64,000 nt of DNA from NCBI RefSeq assembly GCF_021018805.1, contig NC_086257.1:18162693-18226692 (forward strand). The letters are read 5' to 3'. This stretch comes from Prinia subflava (lineage: Eukaryota; Chordata; Aves; Passeriformes; Cisticolidae). Numbering within the stretch: the stretch's first letter is position 1; every line of letters starts with the position of its first letter. The notes under the pieces were generated by a model. It was not told where the DNA came from, did no database searches, and saw nothing but the letters and a program-made list of their open reading frames with translations. This document shows, one piece after another, positions 26,705 to 38,575 of this stretch. A program made the translations under genes and the position numbers.

Positions 26705-26836
26705 CTACAACACAGACAGATAAGAGAGTTTGGACAGTGTCAGGGTCCAAGCCTGGGTGATCTTGTTTGCATATTTCAAACCCACTTGACCACACCTGCA
26801 CTCAGATATTTTTTGTTGACATTTTACTGTCAGAGA
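26705..26836 (-). other. strong acceptor followed by 43 open codons, possible terminal pseudo-exon
   Basis: On the minus strand CTTTTTTACTCCCTCTTCATC then TCTAG gives a very strong acceptor at 26837. Phase 0 is open for 43 codons to TAG at 26707-26705, starting SLTVKCQQKISECRCGQ. A possible internal donor, TGCAG|GTGTGG, would end a 41-nt exon at 26796. No AATAAA signal was found close downstream, only an ATTAAA near 26600. The peptide is not recognised. Confidence 0.12.
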
Positions 26837-29102
26837 CTAGAGATGAAGAGGGAGTAAAAAAGGAAGAGCAAATTCAGAGGAAGGTTTACCCATTCTTTTA
26901 AAGTCACTAAGACTGTAAAGAAAAATCCTAAAGAGGTAATTCACCTAAAGTAAGCAGTTTCCAGAATCCCTCTTTTCCTGCCATTCTCCTCTACTCATAT
27001 CACAGGCAGACCTTTCATAGGAGCTGAATTTTGACTCTCTGGGGGAGCATGTATGACAACAGCCACAGTTTACACAGCCACATAAGAAGTGCATTACTTA
27101 GGAGCTAAAGGAAAAGCTAATAGAGACGTTCTCCACAGATCACTCCAGCTACAGGTGAATCATAGATGACCTCAGATACATCTGCACACTCCCTCTTCTG
27201 TGCAAAAACCAAGCTCACTACAAAGAAAATACCACCATAGAATGTGAAGGGAATGTTTAAGCAGTTTCAGTCTACCTCCCAGATATCTTCCACTAGTTCT
27301 CCCACAGAAAATTATCCAGAGCTCTGCATCTGAACTCTGGACTAAAGCTTTTTTGGAGGTAACAGAAGTTCTTGTAAGAGGGAAACCAAGTGCAGTCTCA
27401 GTAATTTCAAAGACAGAAGATTCTGTTGTGAGCACTATAATGTTTCCTTCCAATTCCAGCTCAGTATCATACAGCTGAATTCATGTCCTGCAGCTACAGC
27501 CCAACAACTTGGCCAAAATATCCAGGCTCAATTCAAAAATCCTAATGTAGTGAAACATTTACTATAATTTCCAGGAAAAATTACAAGATCACACTCAAAC
27601 ACAAACACACAGTGTTGCACTCAGCATATGCAACATCATGTGTAAAATTAACTGTCTGTTCCTGTAATTTAAATTCTTTTAGATTCAAACAATATGAGTG
27701 TTTCCATGAAACCTGAAATTCCAAAACATTAGGAAACCTTAACAATGCTCTTGAGTATAGGTTTTTTTACCCTAACCCATTAAAGCAAATCACATGAAAA
27801 TAAAACAAAGAACTCAAGTAACTGCAGTGGGAAGAACTTCAAACCAACAATAAGTTTGTTTTCTTTCGTTCCTGGGGCTACCTTTTCATTTTCTTATTCA
27901 TAACTTACATATCAGGAAACAGATTCTTGGCAAACATCTTCTCATCTAGCCAAACTCCTAATACCCTTGTTAGCATACATTTAAATGTCTTGTTTTCAAG
28001 TAATCTTCTAACTTAGCTCTTAAATCAGTATTAGATCTTTCATTTTTGAACCTCAGTCAGCAGCATAACCTCATACCTCAAATACATTTTTTTCTCCCAC
28101 ACAATATAATCACATGCAACCAATCTCCTGTGTGGGATGAGCCACAAAGCCAACAGCAAATGGTTCTGAGTTGGGACAGACAGTCTTCTCTGGGAGGAGC
28201 AGGGATAGTTTTGTGCTGGGAATGTTTCACCCATGGTTGGACCTTTTTGAGGTTGCTGGCAGGCTGGAGAAGGGGCAGCTCTGTGCTCACATCCAGCTGC
28301 TTTTCAAGGCCTCAGGTTCAGAGGGTGCCATCAGGCTTTGGTCAGAAACAGATTGTTCTGACAAACTCCCCGTGGTCAGCTTTGGGAAATGCTGCGTACC
28401 CAGGAGAAAGTCATTTTTGAGGCATCCTAAGGAGCAGCGCTTTTGAATGAAGGGGACCATGGAGTTTGACATTTTTGTAACTCGCTTCAGGGCTCAAAGG
28501 AGGATCACAACCCTGTCATTTCGTTTATGGATAATGATAACCTGCATTTAGGACCAGACCTTTTTAAACATATCCTATGCTGAAAAGATGAGGGCTATTA
28601 ATTTAATGAGACTCATACCTCACATAAATCCTGTAAGGACAGGCATGATGACAATGAGCTTTTCCCAAGTGACCAGACACATTAATGCCATGCCACAGCA
28701 AGTTAGCTGCATCAGAGGCAGAAACGTGGGAATAAGGACCACATATTCCCTAGACAGAAAAATCCCCAGCAGGCTGTGAGATGTGGGGATTTCATGTGAT
28801 CATTCTGAGGGTGAGGTGGGGACTGCGGTCTCCAAACCTGACCCAAGGCCTTGTTGCCTCCCTCCTGCAGGGAGAGGCAGCTGGGTGTCCTGCCTGAGGA
28901 TGAGCCTTTCCTACCCTTGGGGAGGATTTCTGCCCTGGTCCTGAGGAAGTTTTCTCACAACAAACCCCCTTCTACTGCAGAACTACTCAGGGCTGGCCCA
29001 AAACCTGGATGTTAATCTTGTCAGAGGGAGGGGCTGCAGCAGGCAGCTGAAGGCTCCTGAGGCACCTTACCAGCCCCTCATGGAATTGGCACTAACTGAG
29101 AA

Positions 29103-29150
29103 GTAGTGTCACTACTAACTAGTAGTTAGTAGTAACTAACTAGTAACTAG
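29103..29150. repeat. nested palindromes built from ACTA/TAGT
   Basis: Three overlapping inverted repeats lie in 48 bp. GTAGTG/CACTAC has a 1-base spacer (29103-29115). ACTACTAACTA/TAGTTAGTAGT has a 1-base spacer (29111-29133). TAGTTAGT/ACTAACTA has a 4-base loop (29123-29142). The segment then ends in further TAGTAACTAG units. It is cryptically simple DNA that can fold on either strand. Confidence 0.85.
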
Positions 29151-30707
29151 CTGGGAGTACCTCAGTTTGCTGCTGAAGCAGGAGAGCCCCAGGAAGAGGG
29201 GCTCTTGTTCAGCTGCTTCCTCAGAACAGGGCTCCCCTCTTGGGAGCCTTCTTGGCCTTGGTTGACGTTGGATTTGTTCCAGATCATAAAGAGAATGAGT
29301 GAAACCTATGAGCTTCGAGCCTCGGGGCCAGATTTATAGGCAGAAAGAGAATTCTGTGATCTTTTCTCATGTATTTATTGTTACAGTGAAAATAGGCCCC
29401 TTACTTTCAATCTGGAGACACTTTTACTGCTCACCTTTTCTCATATGTCCTCAGGCACATAGAGTCACAGCAGAAGCAAGCCAGGCCCGGGACCCAGTGC
29501 AGACTCTTGCTTTTTATTTTTATATTTTATTATTTTTATATTTCTGCTCCCTAGCTTCCCTGGGTGAGGGCACACAGCTGCATCTGCACTGCTCTAGATC
29601 AGTCTGGTGGTACCAGCAACTGAAAGAGCTGAAGCAATTCTCAGCCCTTACAGCCCACAGTTAACTATTTCATTAAAAACACAGCTCGAAAACTTTCCCT
29701 TTTCAAACAAGAAATCCAACTCAGGGAGATAATGCATCTAGAAAAATGTCACCAATTCAAGAGTTCCTACCCATTACACCCACTACAGTGTTTTCTGTGG
29801 CTTTGAATGGATTTCAAGTTTGGACAAGGCACATGGTAAAGTCTTTCTTGTTCCTTGGGAAGATACTTTCTTTGGTTAAATACCCTTATAGCTCCTGAAT
29901 TTAGGGAGATTTTGTTTTTCTCTGCTTCCAGAAATTGGATCTTACTCTGGCCAATTAGTTACTAAGGAAGACACTTTTTCATATACAATATGTAGATGCA
30001 CACAGTAGTCAAACAGTTACCAAAGTCACAATCTACTAACAACAATTCAGCTGAAACAGTGACACTTTTTACTTTGCACTGAAAAATATTAAAGATACTC
30101 AAATACAGCCACATCTGTGTTTAGGGGGACCAACTGCTTAAACTGTGATGACAGATGAATGTTTCACAGATTAATATTTACTATGTTCAAATTCTTCCTT
30201 TGAAGGTACTTGTGTGATTAATTTGCTTTTTATCCAACTGTTAAACAAATTAAAGTTATTATGAGATATGGAAGAAGAGGGTTCATTCCATTTAAAGCCT
30301 TCTGAAAACAAATATCATAACCATAGTTATGATGACCAAGTTCCCTTGACTATTCAGTGTTCTTTTAACCTTAACTTGATCATGCCAGATAAAAAAAATA
30401 GAATTAATTACTTTTATAACAAGAGTATTTATTATTCACAAGGCAGAAACCTCTGCTTAGAGCTGTGGGAGATTCTGAAACTACAGTTCCATTGATAGAA
30501 AAAATCAAAATGAAATCATCCTTAGAAAGGAGGTGGGAAGGAGTAAATAGAGAGAGTTTTGTGAGGAACAGGCAGACAAAAGTAGCCCCTCCATTGGTCT
30601 TCCCCACCCTCAAGAATAAGTTCTGTTCTCAGTGAAAGCTCTAGGGGTGACAAAATTGCCTTCACTGAAATAAATGGAAAAATTCTAATGGTGGCAACTG
30701 GGGTGGG

Positions 30708-30739
30708 ACTTGATCCTGAGAAACTTGATCCTGAGAAAC
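30708..30739 (+). repeat. perfect 15-bp tandem duplication
   Basis: CTTGATCCTGAGAAA occurs twice head to tail (30709-30723 and 30724-30738), with one extra matching base on each side. Confidence 0.9.
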
Positions 30740-32590
30740 GTCTTTAGTCTCAGCTCAATGAGAAGGAGAGTCTAGATCCTTCTCAGAGTTTTAGCACTTT
30801 TGCCTTCAATTCCTGCACACCTCAGAACAAGCTCCTCTTTCAACTCTTTCATTTGCCATTTTCTCTGCTGTAGCCTGAGAATATTTTGCTTGGCGGCCAT
30901 TCAGAAGAGAAATGCGTTCAAGTGTATTGTTATTTATTTTTTGTTATAGGAGAAAAGTAAACTTTTTTAAACAGGAAAAAATCCCCTTCTTGCTAAAGAA
31001 CATAGCCCTTCTCTACCTAGCAAAGGAGAGAGCTGAGCTGAGTTTATTGACTTGTCCCAGGTGGTTGGAGAGCCTCTGACAGATTTTCACAAGATACAGA
31101 ACATTATTATTGCATTATTTTACCTGCTTCACTAAGCAGATTTTATGACAAGAGTCTCAGGGAGCTCCTGCAGAGTGCAAAAAGGTAACTTTAACTGAGC
31201 TGTCTGGGAGTCTGACATTAACCTTTCCAAACAGGTTTTGCTTTATGCTCAGGGCAGGGGTTTATTAATTGGCTGAATGAATCAGCCAGCACACTGAGGT
31301 CTTACAAACGCAATCACTTATCTCTTTACATTCAGAATGGACATCTAAGTGCCTGAACTTCCATTCTTTTACCTCCAGCAGCTTAAAAGGGGACTAGTGC
31401 CTGCATTGCTGGGCTTGTTTTTCTCCCTGAAGCCTGCAAGCTGCATCATGCCAGAACATGGAGCTCCTCTTAGATATCAAAACTTTCAGACAGCTACGTT
31501 CCTAAAGCAAACACCACCAAAGAATATGACAGCCCACACACCTTTAGGGCACTTACATTGCAGACATCAGTACATGTCAGAAAGGTTTAAGATGGGATAA
31601 AATAAACAGGCAGAGAGTTATTGTCCTTAATTATCCTATGGATTTTCCCTTTTTCCATCCCCCATGGCCTTTTTTTTTTCCAGACACAGAACCAGAAAAA
31701 CATGAAGGATCAGCAAGTCTGGGAACAGGGTGAGAATCATTGCAGTTGGACAAAATCCTCACAGAAGCCTCAGAGCCAACTGGGACTTGCCAAGAGACCA
31801 CCCACAAAAGCGTCTGGAGACCTCACCAGAGCAAATTAGGCTGGATCCCCAGAGAGCCCATGAAAAGAAACAGCTTCAGAGCCTGACTTAGTCAGACTGC
31901 CTTGCACAGACACTGCTATCATCTCCCTGACGTCACGTTTGAGCCATGGTCCAGCCATCCCTGAGCAGCACAGGCTGCTCAGTGCCATCCCCACAGCAGG
32001 CCCTGCCCGTGATCATCCTGAGAGTGGCAGCCAGGTCTCACAACACAGACACCAAAAGGACCCAGGGTATTGCCACTTCTAGATAATGGTAAGATTTAAT
32101 CCCAACAGACTTTGCCATTCTGCACATCAATTATTAGACCTTCTTTCTGTTCCTGGACTTCTCAGGAAGACACCTGTGGATGTTGGGAGCAAGCACTAAC
32201 TCGTCATCGCCCCTTTTTTCTCCTCAGTTCCATTTCATTATTTCATCTCAATGGCTAATATACTGTATAGGATAAGGAAAATGTAACAATAGCTAAAAAT
32301 CTGTGCATATTAATTGATAAATAAACTTCACAAAGCCATCATTTCGTATCATCACTGTTGCAAATACTGGCTGCACAAAGAAGTTGGATAGATGCACCTG
32401 AAACTTTACTAAATCCATTCAAAACATTTCAACAAACCATTTCGATCATTCATTCTGAGCAGAGCCTTTAATTGCCCTATGACTTTCTTTTTATTATTAA
32501 TATGTGCAAGGTACATAATATGAATAAAATAGACATCCTACAGAGCTTGTTATTATCTATTGGAGACATGATGTTTTGGTTGGTTTTTTT

Positions 32591-32660
32591 AAAAACAAAA
32601 AACCCCAAAAATCCCCCCCCAAAAAAACCCCAAAACAAACAAACAAACAAAAAACCAACC
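32591..32660 (+). repeat. 70-bp A/C-rich low-complexity tract with (AAAC)n
   Basis: Only A and C except for one T at 32612. It includes an eight-C block and several AAAC units. Confidence 0.9.
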
Positions 32661-34032
32661 TGATGTGTCCAAGTAAATATTGTGAAGACTTTTTTTGAGA
32701 AAGGAAAATTTGGAAAGCAGAAGATTTGAGGCATACCACTGCATGCAGGATAATATGCTACAGGATTCCTCTAAATGAAAGAAGCATGAGACCACTAAGT
32801 TTGAGAACAAGAAAAATAAATACTGCCTAACAAAAAGTGATTCTATTCAATTTCATAATTATGAATTTCAGGCTGGTGGACAATTTTCTGCATCTGAAAA
32901 TAAAGTAACATTTTAAGAAATGTTGACATCTGGTTCTGGAATTATTCATGCAGAGATTTCTTAGAAATTTAAGTGGAGTTACCTCAAACATATACAGGTG
33001 TGAGGAGCCCAGTTGCTTCAGGATTAGCTGTTCTTCAGAAACCTTAACAATGATATGAAATTCGAAGCTCCTCTTGAACTTTTCTACTAATTCAGTAATT
33101 ACTGCTGTGCCTGAAATTGGCCTCCTTCCTGTAATTGCTCAGCATGTATTTTCAATCAAAGAGGATAACACCTGAATTTAGATTCCAATTAACACCCAAG
33201 GTGGACTTTAAACAAAAAGTTGAGTAAATCAGGGACTTTTCCCAGCATAATATTTCAGTAGCCCACATGGACAAACACACAGTACATGCTCTGGAAATTT
33301 GAAGATTTGCAACAGAGCATGATCAACCCACAGTCAACTCATCAGATTTGTGGAATATTAGGATTTACAGATATCATCTGGGATTAAGCACTTTGCATGT
33401 GAGCACACAGGCACATCTGTTGCTTTGTCACCAGTTACAGTGCAGCCTTTTCACTGATGCAATTTAGCATGCAGAGATGGCACTCCAAGTTTCAGCACTG
33501 AGGAACGCATATAGAAAAAATTTTACATACTTGCACAACTGGAAATCTCACTTTTTTAAAGTCTAACTTCGAACTCAGATGAAGATGTCCTTAAAACAGC
33601 CAGGAAGCACATTGTTTTCACCAGCTGCTTAAAAAGGGGTGTCCTGCTAGAGATGGACAGGCAGGGACAAAGGGCAGGGAAGTGAACAAGCTTATATTAG
33701 ACATGTGATATTAAAAGAATTGGACACGTTATTAGCTCTTACGATAGAAGTGTAATGCTATAAAGTGGATTGCTGCCTCCAGCTGTCATTCTGAGGGAAA
33801 GCTTAGGACCCCAGTTCTTCCCCCCCCAGAAAAAGATTTCCATGATTAATTGGAGACAGTTAGTCTTGAAACATTTAAGGACGCAAACCTAGAAGGCATT
33901 TTCCTTGAGTAATGACTGAATTAACAACTAAAGACTGTCAAAGTGCCCCTATGTTCTCCATGAAATGATGTTGCTGCAAGAGCCTGATTGTAAAGACATA
34001 ACATTGTGCTGTACAAGGCTTTTCATGGTAGC

Positions 34033-34068
34033 AAAAAAATAAAAAAATAAAAAATTAAAAAAAAGAAA
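34033..34068 (+). repeat. A-rich low-complexity tract
   Basis: A blocks interrupted by single T or TT and one G; resembles a degenerate (A7T)n repeat. Confidence 0.85.
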
Positions 34069-35807
34069 TCTTGTTGCTCTAAGGCTGACACCTTTGGCTT
34101 GGGAAATCTTTGAGTCCAAAACTGCTAAAGCTGAAAGAATTTCTGGAGCAGTGTTGTCATATGCTTGTATTGTTCTGATGCACCTCCCCAAGCACCTTCC
34201 ATTGACCACGGCTGGATACAGGACACACATCTCAGTAGACCTTTGCTCCAACCTGCTATGGCTTTTTTTATGTTCTCATGTGTCCTCTGTTGGGTTTTTT
34301 ATTATTTTCCTTAAAAAGGAAAACTGTTTCCATGGAAACAATTATGTCAGTGGCATGTATGAGTTTAGTAGTGTCCTTAGGAAACATTTACAGTCAGTTC
34401 ACAGAGGTCAAGATGTCTTTATGAATATAGATCTTTAAGCAAAGGTACTGTTAAGACAACAGAAACAAGTTCAGAGGTTTTCCAGAGTGGTAGGTAATGG
34501 CCACATTTCATCACTGTCCCTTATTTCAAGTTCTACATCAAAATGTTTCCCTTTGAAAATTTGGCCTCAGCTGTGAGTGCTGAGCTTTTGAAAATAGGAT
34601 GCAGAATGCTCTGTAATGTATACCTGCTACAGGAAATGTCACCCTCAATAAGTCCTTAGTCATAACTGAGTTTCTCTACACAGTGTCTTAGAGTTCTTGG
34701 TATAAACATAATTCTCTAATAATCTAGTGCTAGGGGAACTACTATACAACTGGAGCGAAAGGGATAAAAAAATAAGATTAAGACCCTCATATAATTATTC
34801 CTTTGACTGCAGAACAAGCCACATGACAACATGGCATTATACTCACTGTTTATCAACCCACATTAATTAAAAAAAAATCTTATAATGCTATAAAAACATT
34901 TCAACTTTTAACCTAGCAATCAAGATAGTGCTTTTCAGATAAACAGGGGCTTTGAGAGCCAGCCTGTGAATGCTTCTTCCTTGCACGCAAAGAGTTTTTC
35001 TTTTCCTGGCCCTCTCTATAACTACAAGAGCATCTCTGTGTGCTGGTTTGTGGATGTTCACACAGTCCACACAACTGCAGCAGGGATGAAGGGATGGGGT
35101 CACAGCTCTGCAGAGATGGAGAGCAGAGGCACAAGACCACGCCAGGCTTCTCCCAGGGTGTGTGTGAGGCTGCACTGCTCCCTGCCCTGGGCTGCATCTT
35201 CATCCAGCTGAAGCATGAGGTGAGGGGTGGCTTCAAAGGCTTATGGCACTGCTAAGCTGATATCCTGATCTCAGCCATCCTGTCTCTTCTCTAGCTCTCT
35301 ACAGCTCTGCAAAGAGGATGTGCAGCCAAATCCACACGTGGAAAGAAACTGGTTCACAGCTTGCTGGCTGGTAGAGCCTTAAAAGAGGTCAGGATTTTTA
35401 GCAACATTTTGAAAAGGTACAGAGAGAATTAGTGTGGGAGACCAAGGTAGGCAAACTGTTCCAGACAGCTGATGCGGTGGCAGGAGGAGATCCAATTTAA
35501 ATTCACTTTAGTATTAATTGTCAGAAAAAGGATGAGATCAGTTTATGAACTAGGAGCACTGTGCAGTCAAAAGTTACAAGCCCGAGTTGTTGCCACAAAG
35601 TAGCTGAAAGGCTTTTCTTTAGAAAAGATTAAACTTCAAAGAATTGCAGAATAAGATACACAAGAAGTGGCATGTGCTTTTGCTCGATAATGTTTGATTT
35701 TCAGCCACCTCCTCCCCTGCCCTATCATGCTAAATTCTTAACACTGAAGTTGCAACTAAGTAGCTGTTTTATAAGATAAATGACTGGGAATATGAAAGAC
35801 TTTGACC

Positions 35808-35827
35808 AAAAAAAAAAAAAAAAAAAA
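35808..35827 (+). repeat. A homopolymer (20)
   Basis: Twenty consecutive A, the longest mononucleotide run in the window. Confidence 0.9.
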
Positions 35828-36264
35828 GGCTGCATAAAATGGATTGAAAGAAGCATGGATAGCACAAAACATTACCCAGAGTAGGAGACCAAGGTTTTAC
35901 ATATTTCTTGACCAAAGGAAATCATACAAGAGATCAATGTGTCCATGACAGGCTAACCTGTGGGATGACATTTACCTTGTAAAAAAATACAGGATACTAT
36001 ATCCAAGTCAGACTCTGCTGCTGTGTAGGACTGTGCCTTCCCTGGTATTGAGGGGTTTAATTCTTGCTGAAACTAAAAGGAGAGTGGGTCACCAAACATG
36101 TTTTCTAACTGGGACTGAAATTATCAAGGATAAGTAAAACCCTGAACACGTTACCCAATGCAAAAGAAAGTAAACTGAGTTTGACCTACTGGTGACCAAA
36201 CTACAAGAGAGAAGGCAGTGGAAATATTTCCTCTTGAGGCATGAGAGGCTTTGCTGGCACTTGC

Positions 36265-36320
36265 CTTTTTTTAACACATTACTTTGACAATAAGAGCAAT
36301 TCTCTGTCCAGTTCAGTGGG
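36265..36320 (-). other. strong acceptor with GC-type donor, pseudo-exon candidate
   Basis: On the minus strand TTTTCTTTCTTTCCACTTTC followed by TTTGGCCCCACAG forms a strong acceptor at 36321. One frame stays open for about 79 codons behind it, to a stop at 36089. After 56 nt there is AAAG|GCAAGT, the exact consensus of the rare GC-AG intron class. The frame (PLNWTENCSYCQSNVLKK) is not recognised and is not in phase 0. Confidence 0.1.
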
Positions 36321-37130
36321 CTGTGGGGCCAAAGAAAGTGGAAAGAAAGAAAACTACACAAGGATTTCAGTCTGTTTGGAAACTGGGACAGGCCTTTCCC
36401 AGGACATGGCTGGTTTAAGAACTGAAAGTATATTTCTCCTTTTGTTTGTCCATATCTAATGAACGAAAGGATTTCTGTGACTTAACTCTGTAGAAAGAGA
36501 CAGACAGAATCAAGGGAGATAGAAATAGGACAGTTAGCTAGAAAAGGAATTATATCTCTTTTAGGATAACTGCCATTTATAATTTCTCGTGATCAAGACA
36601 TACATTAATGTAGTAGAAGTTGGAGCATATTTGTCATATCTGGGAGTTTGAGAGGTTTCTTCCATTCACTTTGAATGGTCCAAGAGTTTCTGTTTCAGGA
36701 TGATTTTTTTTCTCCTGTGGATCAAGAGGCAGTAATATTTCCAAATGCAGCAAATAACCCCAAAATCCTGAAGATAATTAAGTAGTGCAGCACAAAGCAA
36801 AGCAACACTGATTAGAGAGGAGGAAATGGAAAAGCAACATCCTTGTAATCATCACTTCAGCTACAGCATCCATACAGAAGCCAAGAGTTCTTTGAGTCCA
36901 AAATCCCTCATGGACCAAGACTGAGCTGACCGAGCAATCCTCTCTCCCTTAAAAATTATGATGTTTGGGAACAACAAAATTCCCACAACAACAGCCAAGG
37001 AGTAACCACACATCAGGTATTTTGGCAACCAACGCAAAGCTCGGAACATCTCTCCTAAAGAGGTAAAGTCAGCCTTGGGTCTGTCGCTAAATTTACCTGA
37101 ACTTGGGTTTTCCCTGAGCAACAAGTACAC

Positions 37131-37188
37131 TAATTTAAAAATTAATAATAATTAATTATTATTTATTTTATATTAATAAAATTAATAA
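37131..37188. repeat. 58-bp A/T-only block with a perfect 20-bp palindrome
   Basis: No G or C from 37131 to 37188. Positions 37144-37163 (AATAATAATTAATTATTATT) equal their own reverse complement. The block carries many TTAATTA-type homeodomain cores and would melt easily; it is also compatible with matrix-attachment-type DNA. Confidence 0.9.
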
Positions 37189-38526
37189 CAATTTGCTCAG
37201 TAACTTTGGGACAAGGAGGGAGAGACCTACCTAAACAGCAAGAATGGGCTTCCCATCTTTTCTTTTTTTATGAAGTATTCGTCTGCCACGGTCCATGAGT
37301 GTATGGCATAAAGCCCTGAGTAAGCAAATGACTTCAAATTATCCACTGGCAATTATGAATGAGAGAATGCATGCTGGAGGTGAAATGAAAGAAAACTGAG
37401 AGATTAATGTGAAATATAAGGTTATAATTAGGCATAGGTATCTGTTTTCTACCTGCTTTTGCCCACAGGGAATTTGGAAAAATAAATACTCTTATTTAAT
37501 AAAATTCTCAATGCCAACAGAGAAGCAGAGCAACTTTTTAAAAGCTATGACAACATATGCCAGACGGGCTGTGTTGCAATGGGTTTACATTTCAACATGG
37601 AATGGGTTGTAAGAGAACACACCCTGCTATAGCATGTTTTGACAATATAAAAAAAAAAATGATAACTAAAAAATTCATTCCAAGGGGAAACAAAATAAAC
37701 AGTGCAATGATCCTGCACTAGGAGTGTCTGCAGAAGCTCCCATGCATGAAGGAACTGAGGTTTCTAAGAGATGATCGAGACATTTTAACACCTGGGGGGA
37801 AAAACCCCTCACCACAAAAAAAAAAAACACATCAAAAAACCACCATCACACAAACACAAACCCACACCACAGCTACTCTGTGAAAGAGAAGACATTCAAA
37901 CAGCTGAACTTGTTCTTTCCTCTTCTTGGCTGTTATCTGGAGGAAGAGAAGTAGTATTCTGGTACGATGCAGGGTTGAACACTGATTTTTCCAAACAGTT
38001 CTGTTGTTCTCTCACTCTACAGTGCCCACAAACATCACCTGGTCTGAGCTCTGCTTTAATGTTCAACAGATCCCAGAACACTCTGAAGAAACTTCTCTTC
38101 ATTAATTTCTAGAAATCTAAGATGAGACATTACTGAGCAAACTCTCCAATTCATTCAATCAATTCACACCAGCCATATCAAGGCTTGATATTGGACCACC
38201 AAGTGCAGCAGAGGTTTGGGCATTTATGTCCTTAACTAAAGTATAAAATTAACTTTTTGGTCCTAGCTGGAAGGACAAAGCCCTTGACAATCAATGATAT
38301 TTGTGTTTTAGTCCCATTCCATCTGAACCCGTGTGATTTAAATTTATTTTTATTTTAGTAGGTTGTGTGGCTCTTGCTGTTCTTAGCAAGATATCTTGGG
38401 CAACACTACTTGTTACACCTCTTTGAAAAAATAGAAGTTCATTACTCACCACAAAAGGCTTCTCTTTCTACCCCTAGACATCAGCTCTGTTTAAAAGAGC
38501 ATAAGAGATCCCTGCAGTCTATTTTC

Positions 38527-38575
38527 CTGCACTGGTTCTCTTTCTTCAAAGGCTCTGCACTGGTTCTCTTTCTTC
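38527..38575 (+). repeat. 21-bp direct repeat, 28-bp period
   Basis: A 21-bp word starting CTGCACTGGTTCTC occurs at 38527-38547 and identically at 38555-38575. Confidence 0.9.

Larger units (their letters stand above)
21694..29102. other. non-coding DNA, no gene recognised
   Basis: AT-rich DNA up to about 28,780, then moderately GC-rich to 29,250. It contains the pyrimidine tract at 24296-24350, a T17 run at 25723, an ATTA repeat near 23140-23156 and a 12-bp word (TTGTTCTGAACT) repeated 36 bp apart at 24118 and 24154. A strong minus-strand acceptor at 24525 (CCCTTTCTGTGTTCCTCAG) is followed by only 11 codons in phase 0 before a stop, and by no donor. Confidence 0.45.
29151..37130. other. non-coding DNA, no gene recognised
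   Basis: No supported gene. It contains a 15-bp tandem duplication (30708-30739), an A/C-rich tract (32591-32660), A-rich tracts (34033-34068 and 35808-35827) and a nine-C run near 33821. Strong minus-strand acceptors at 33643 (TGCCTGTCCATCTCTAG) and 36321 are followed by open frames of about 30 and 79 codons without recognisable products. A minus-strand frame at 36861-37130 includes a hydrophobic stretch (YSLAVVVGILLFPNIIIF) but has no supporting structure. Confidence 0.45.
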
